From contig NZ_NHMK01000030.1 of assembly GCF_002198095.1 (NCBI RefSeq), forward strand, positions 203,767 to 267,766: a DNA stretch of 64,000 nt, in the 5' to 3' direction. The notes below the pieces were generated by a model that saw only the letters and a program-made list of their open reading frames with translations, was not told the DNA's origin and made no database searches. This document shows, piece after piece, positions 62,379 through 64,000 of the stretch (the stretch's first letter is position 1; every line of letters starts with the position of its first letter). Source of the stretch: Deinococcus indicus. Its GTDB lineage: Bacteria > Deinococcota > Deinococci > Deinococcales > Deinococcaceae. Position numbers and translations under genes: made by a program.

Positions 62379-63067
62379 CAACGCGGGCCGGGGCGCACGC
62401 TCACGTCCGGCAGCGTCGCGTCACGCGGGGCGTTCAGCACGAACTCGATGGTGGCCGCCACCGAATCCGGATCGATGAACGCCTCCGGCGTGTACGCCGC
62501 GCCCTCCTGAGCGCGCACCTTCTCCTGCATGGGCGTCGCCGTGCGGCCCGGATACACGCTCGACACGCGCACCCCGGCGCCCGCCTCCTCCTCCCGCAGG
62601 GCGTCCGCCAGCGCCTTCAGGCCGAACTTGCTGGCCGCGTAACTGCCCCACCCCGCATTCGCCCGCAGGCCCGCGCCGCTGTTCACGAACACCACCGACC
62701 CCCGCTCAGCACGCACGCGCGGCAGCAGCAACCGCGTCAACTCCGCCGGGGCGACCACGTTCACCGCCAGCGTGTGCGACCACACCGCGTGCCCCTGCTC
62801 CGCCACCGCACCCAGTTCCACCACACCCGCGTTATGCACCACGTTCGACACGCGCCCCACACCCGCCAGCGCCTCCGCAAACGACTCCGGGCGCGTCAGA
62901 TCCAGCACCAACGCCGAACCCCCCACCTCCGCACACAGGGCCTCCAACGCCCCCACATTCCGCCCCGACAGGATCAGATCATGCGAAGACGCCAACCGCC
63001 GCGCCAACGCCGCCCCAATCCCACCCGCAGCTCCCGTCACCAACGTCACCGGCCGAACGACACTCAT
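62378..63067 (-). CDS. Short-chain dehydrogenase/reductase
   Basis: A 229-residue SDR of classical type with the cofactor loop TGAAGGIGAALARRLA, HNAGV (N-A-G motif), the catalytic Ser in VFVNSGAGLRA and YAASK carrying Tyr and Lys. It should use NAD(P)H to act on a small alcohol or ketone; the substrate is unknown. TACCAT stands six bases before the ATG at 63067, so it leads a two-gene operon with the TrxR-like oxidoreductase. R2 copy 2 lies just upstream of this promoter, mirroring copy 1 upstream of hrpB. Confidence 0.9.
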   Translation of the reverse strand: MSVVRPVTLVTGAAGGIGAALARRLASSHDLILSGRNVGALEALCAEVGGSALVLDLTRPESFAEALAGVGRVSNVVHNAGVVELGAVAEQGHAVWSHTLAVNVVAPAELTRLLLPRVRAERGSVVFVNSGAGLRANAGWGSYAASKFGLKALADALREEEAGAGVRVSSVYPGRTATPMQEKVRAQEGAAYTPEAFIDPDSVAATIEFVLNAPRDATLPDVSVRPGPR

Positions 63068-63101
63068 GCCCAGATGGTAAGCGGGAAGGAAGCAGTGGGA
63101 T

Positions 63102-63409
63102 GTGGGAAGGGCAACCCAGCTGCTAAGCAGGACACAGCTGCTTCGCAGAACCCCTCAGTCAGCTGCGCTGACAGCTCCCCTCAAGGGGAGCCTTGAAAGG
63201 CGAGCGTCGTTGCCACAAGGCCCGTCGTGCGCGCAGCGCGCGGGGCGAACGCACCGGACGCGAAGGATGGCGTGTGAGGCGTGGCCGTCCCCGCCCAATC
63301 CCCACCAAGCAAGCCCGCGAAATACCTGCCCAGTGCCAACGCAGGCTCCCCCGTCCCCCCTGGGGATGGGGGCTGGGGGGTGGGGCAGCCCGCCGCAGGC
63401 GCCCACCTA
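63102..63409 (+). repeat. R2 element, copy 2
   Basis: About 308 bp closely similar to 60348-60695, but lacking about 15 bases near the left third and about 20 in the middle. The right end GGCGCCCACCTA again forms the stop codon of the minus-strand gene beyond it (amidase). A GTCAGC/GCTGAC hairpin and the G-quadruplex motif are kept. Confidence 0.85.
63362..63385 (+). other. G-quadruplex motif in R2 copy 2
   Basis: The same four G runs (4, 5, 6, 4) with loops AT, CT and T as in copy 1. Confidence 0.7.
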
Positions 63410-64000
63410 CCGCCCAAGCCCCTGGTAATACGCGAGAACCCCCGCCGCAATGGCCTGAGCGAGCCGTTCCTGACCGGCCGGGCTGTTCAGCAGGCGCAGG
63501 TTGCCGGGGTCGGTCAGGTACCCGGTTTCGATCAGGACGCTGGGTTGGCTGGTGGGTCGGGTGAGGGCGAGGTCCGCGCCAGGTTTCAGGCCGGCGCCGG
63601 CGCCGGGGCCGAGGTCGGGGAGGCCGGCGCGGAGGGCGGCGAGGAGGGCGGCGGCGAGGGGTTGGGCCTGGGGGTGGGTGTAGTACAGCTCGGGGCCTCG
63701 GATGCCGCGTGGGTCGCGGCCGTCGGGGAGGGCGTTGGCGTGGACGCTGATGAGGAGGTCGCTGCCGGTGTCGTGGGCGAGCTGGCCGCGGTCGTACAGG
63801 CCGACGGTGGTGTCGGTGGTGCGGGTGAGGTGGATGGTGGCGCCCTGGGCGCGCAGGAGTTCGGCGGCGCGGAGGGTGATGGGCAGCACGAGGTCTTTTT
63901 CGGGGGTGCCGAGGCTGCCGGCGCCGCCGCCCTGGGTGCCGCCGTGGCCGGGGTCGAGGGTGAGGGTGCGGCCCTGGAGGGGGCGGGTGGGGTCGGGGGT
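63407..64000 (-). CDS. N-acetylmuramoyl-L-alanine amidase, C-terminal part (cut by window end)
   Basis: The frame is open to the window edge; 197 residues are visible. The zinc ligands of the amidase_3 fold are present: His in TLDPGHGGTQGG, Glu in GTPEKDLVLP, His in ISVHANALPD, and the catalytic Glu in VLIETGYLTDPGN. It cleaves the amide between muramic acid and the peptide stem of peptidoglycan outside the cytoplasmic membrane. Any signal peptide or binding domain lies beyond the window. The stop codon TAG is part of the R2 end, so the final residues (YYQGLGR) border the insertion. Confidence 0.9.
   Translation of the reverse strand, partial: TPDPTRPLQGRTLTLDPGHGGTQGGGAGSLGTPEKDLVLPITLRAAELLRAQGATIHLTRTTDTTVGLYDRGQLAHDTGSDLLISVHANALPDGRDPRGIRGPELYYTHPQAQPLAAALLAALRAGLPDLGPGAGAGLKPGADLALTRPTSQPSVLIETGYLTDPGNLRLLNSPAGQERLAQAIAAGVLAYYQGLGR

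Noticed and set aside
60693..63067. Genes between R2 copies as a composite transposon
   Set aside because: R2 has no transposase and the genes look like ordinary chromosomal ones in codon use and GC; only recombination between direct repeats is plausible.

Overview
This 64 kb window is high-GC chromosomal DNA from a Deinococcus species. The evidence is ddrA (a Rad52-like DNA-damage-response gene specific to Deinococcus), a homoisocitrate dehydrogenase of the aminoadipate lysine pathway shared by Thermus and Deinococcus, outer-membrane efflux proteins, and many genes that begin 5-8 bases after a TANNNT -10 box, the leaderless arrangement typical of this genus. It looks like ordinary core chromosome. 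I see no prophage, plasmid backbone, transposase, CRISPR array or rRNA operon.

Layout. 0-8.2 kb: end of an ABC-2 permease, a truncated globin, a chorismate mutase/DAHP synthase, a 2H phosphoesterase, a SufR-like regulator coupled to an Mrp Fe-S carrier, a large membrane pseudokinase, and guaA. 8.2-17.2 kb: a six-gene efflux operon (two TolC-family proteins, a HlyD-type adaptor, MacB-like ATPase and permease, a small secreted protein) facing a response regulator/histidine kinase pair. 17.2-28.99 kb: SH3/excalibur-like secreted protein, ychF, mnmE, PspA, a lipoprotein, dxs, proA, yvcK-rapZ. 29-36 kb: metG, an MFS exporter, GNAT, ruvA, type 2 IPP isomerase and the initiator tRNA. 36-45.5 kb: membrane proteins (DUF456, Yip1, CPBP), threonine aldolase, a frameshifted leucine-rich-variant-repeat gene, an EF-G paralogue, and the mnmD/mnmC oxidoreductase pair. 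45.5-57 kb: homoisocitrate dehydrogenase, an MDR reductase, a trans-sulfuration enzyme, nitroreductase, ApbE, glgB, ilvE, hisH-hisB and ddrA with a coupled 40-residue membrane ORF. 57-64 kb: methyltransferase, hrpB, HAD phosphatase, TrxR-like and SDR oxidoreductases, and a cell-wall amidase cut by the window edge.

Two families of dispersed non-coding elements are superimposed on these genes. R1 (about 155 bp, MITE-like, inverted termini ATACGGRYTCCG) has four fuller copies and several remnants. R2 (about 310-350 bp, with a G-quadruplex motif) has two copies. Both families end on the stop codon of a neighbouring gene, and one R1 copy supplies part of the histidine kinase start codon. This stop-codon anchoring, the RDRM-like operator over the ddrA -35 box and the ddrA-coupled micro-ORF are the most interesting observations. 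Everything here was read by eye; no database search was run.
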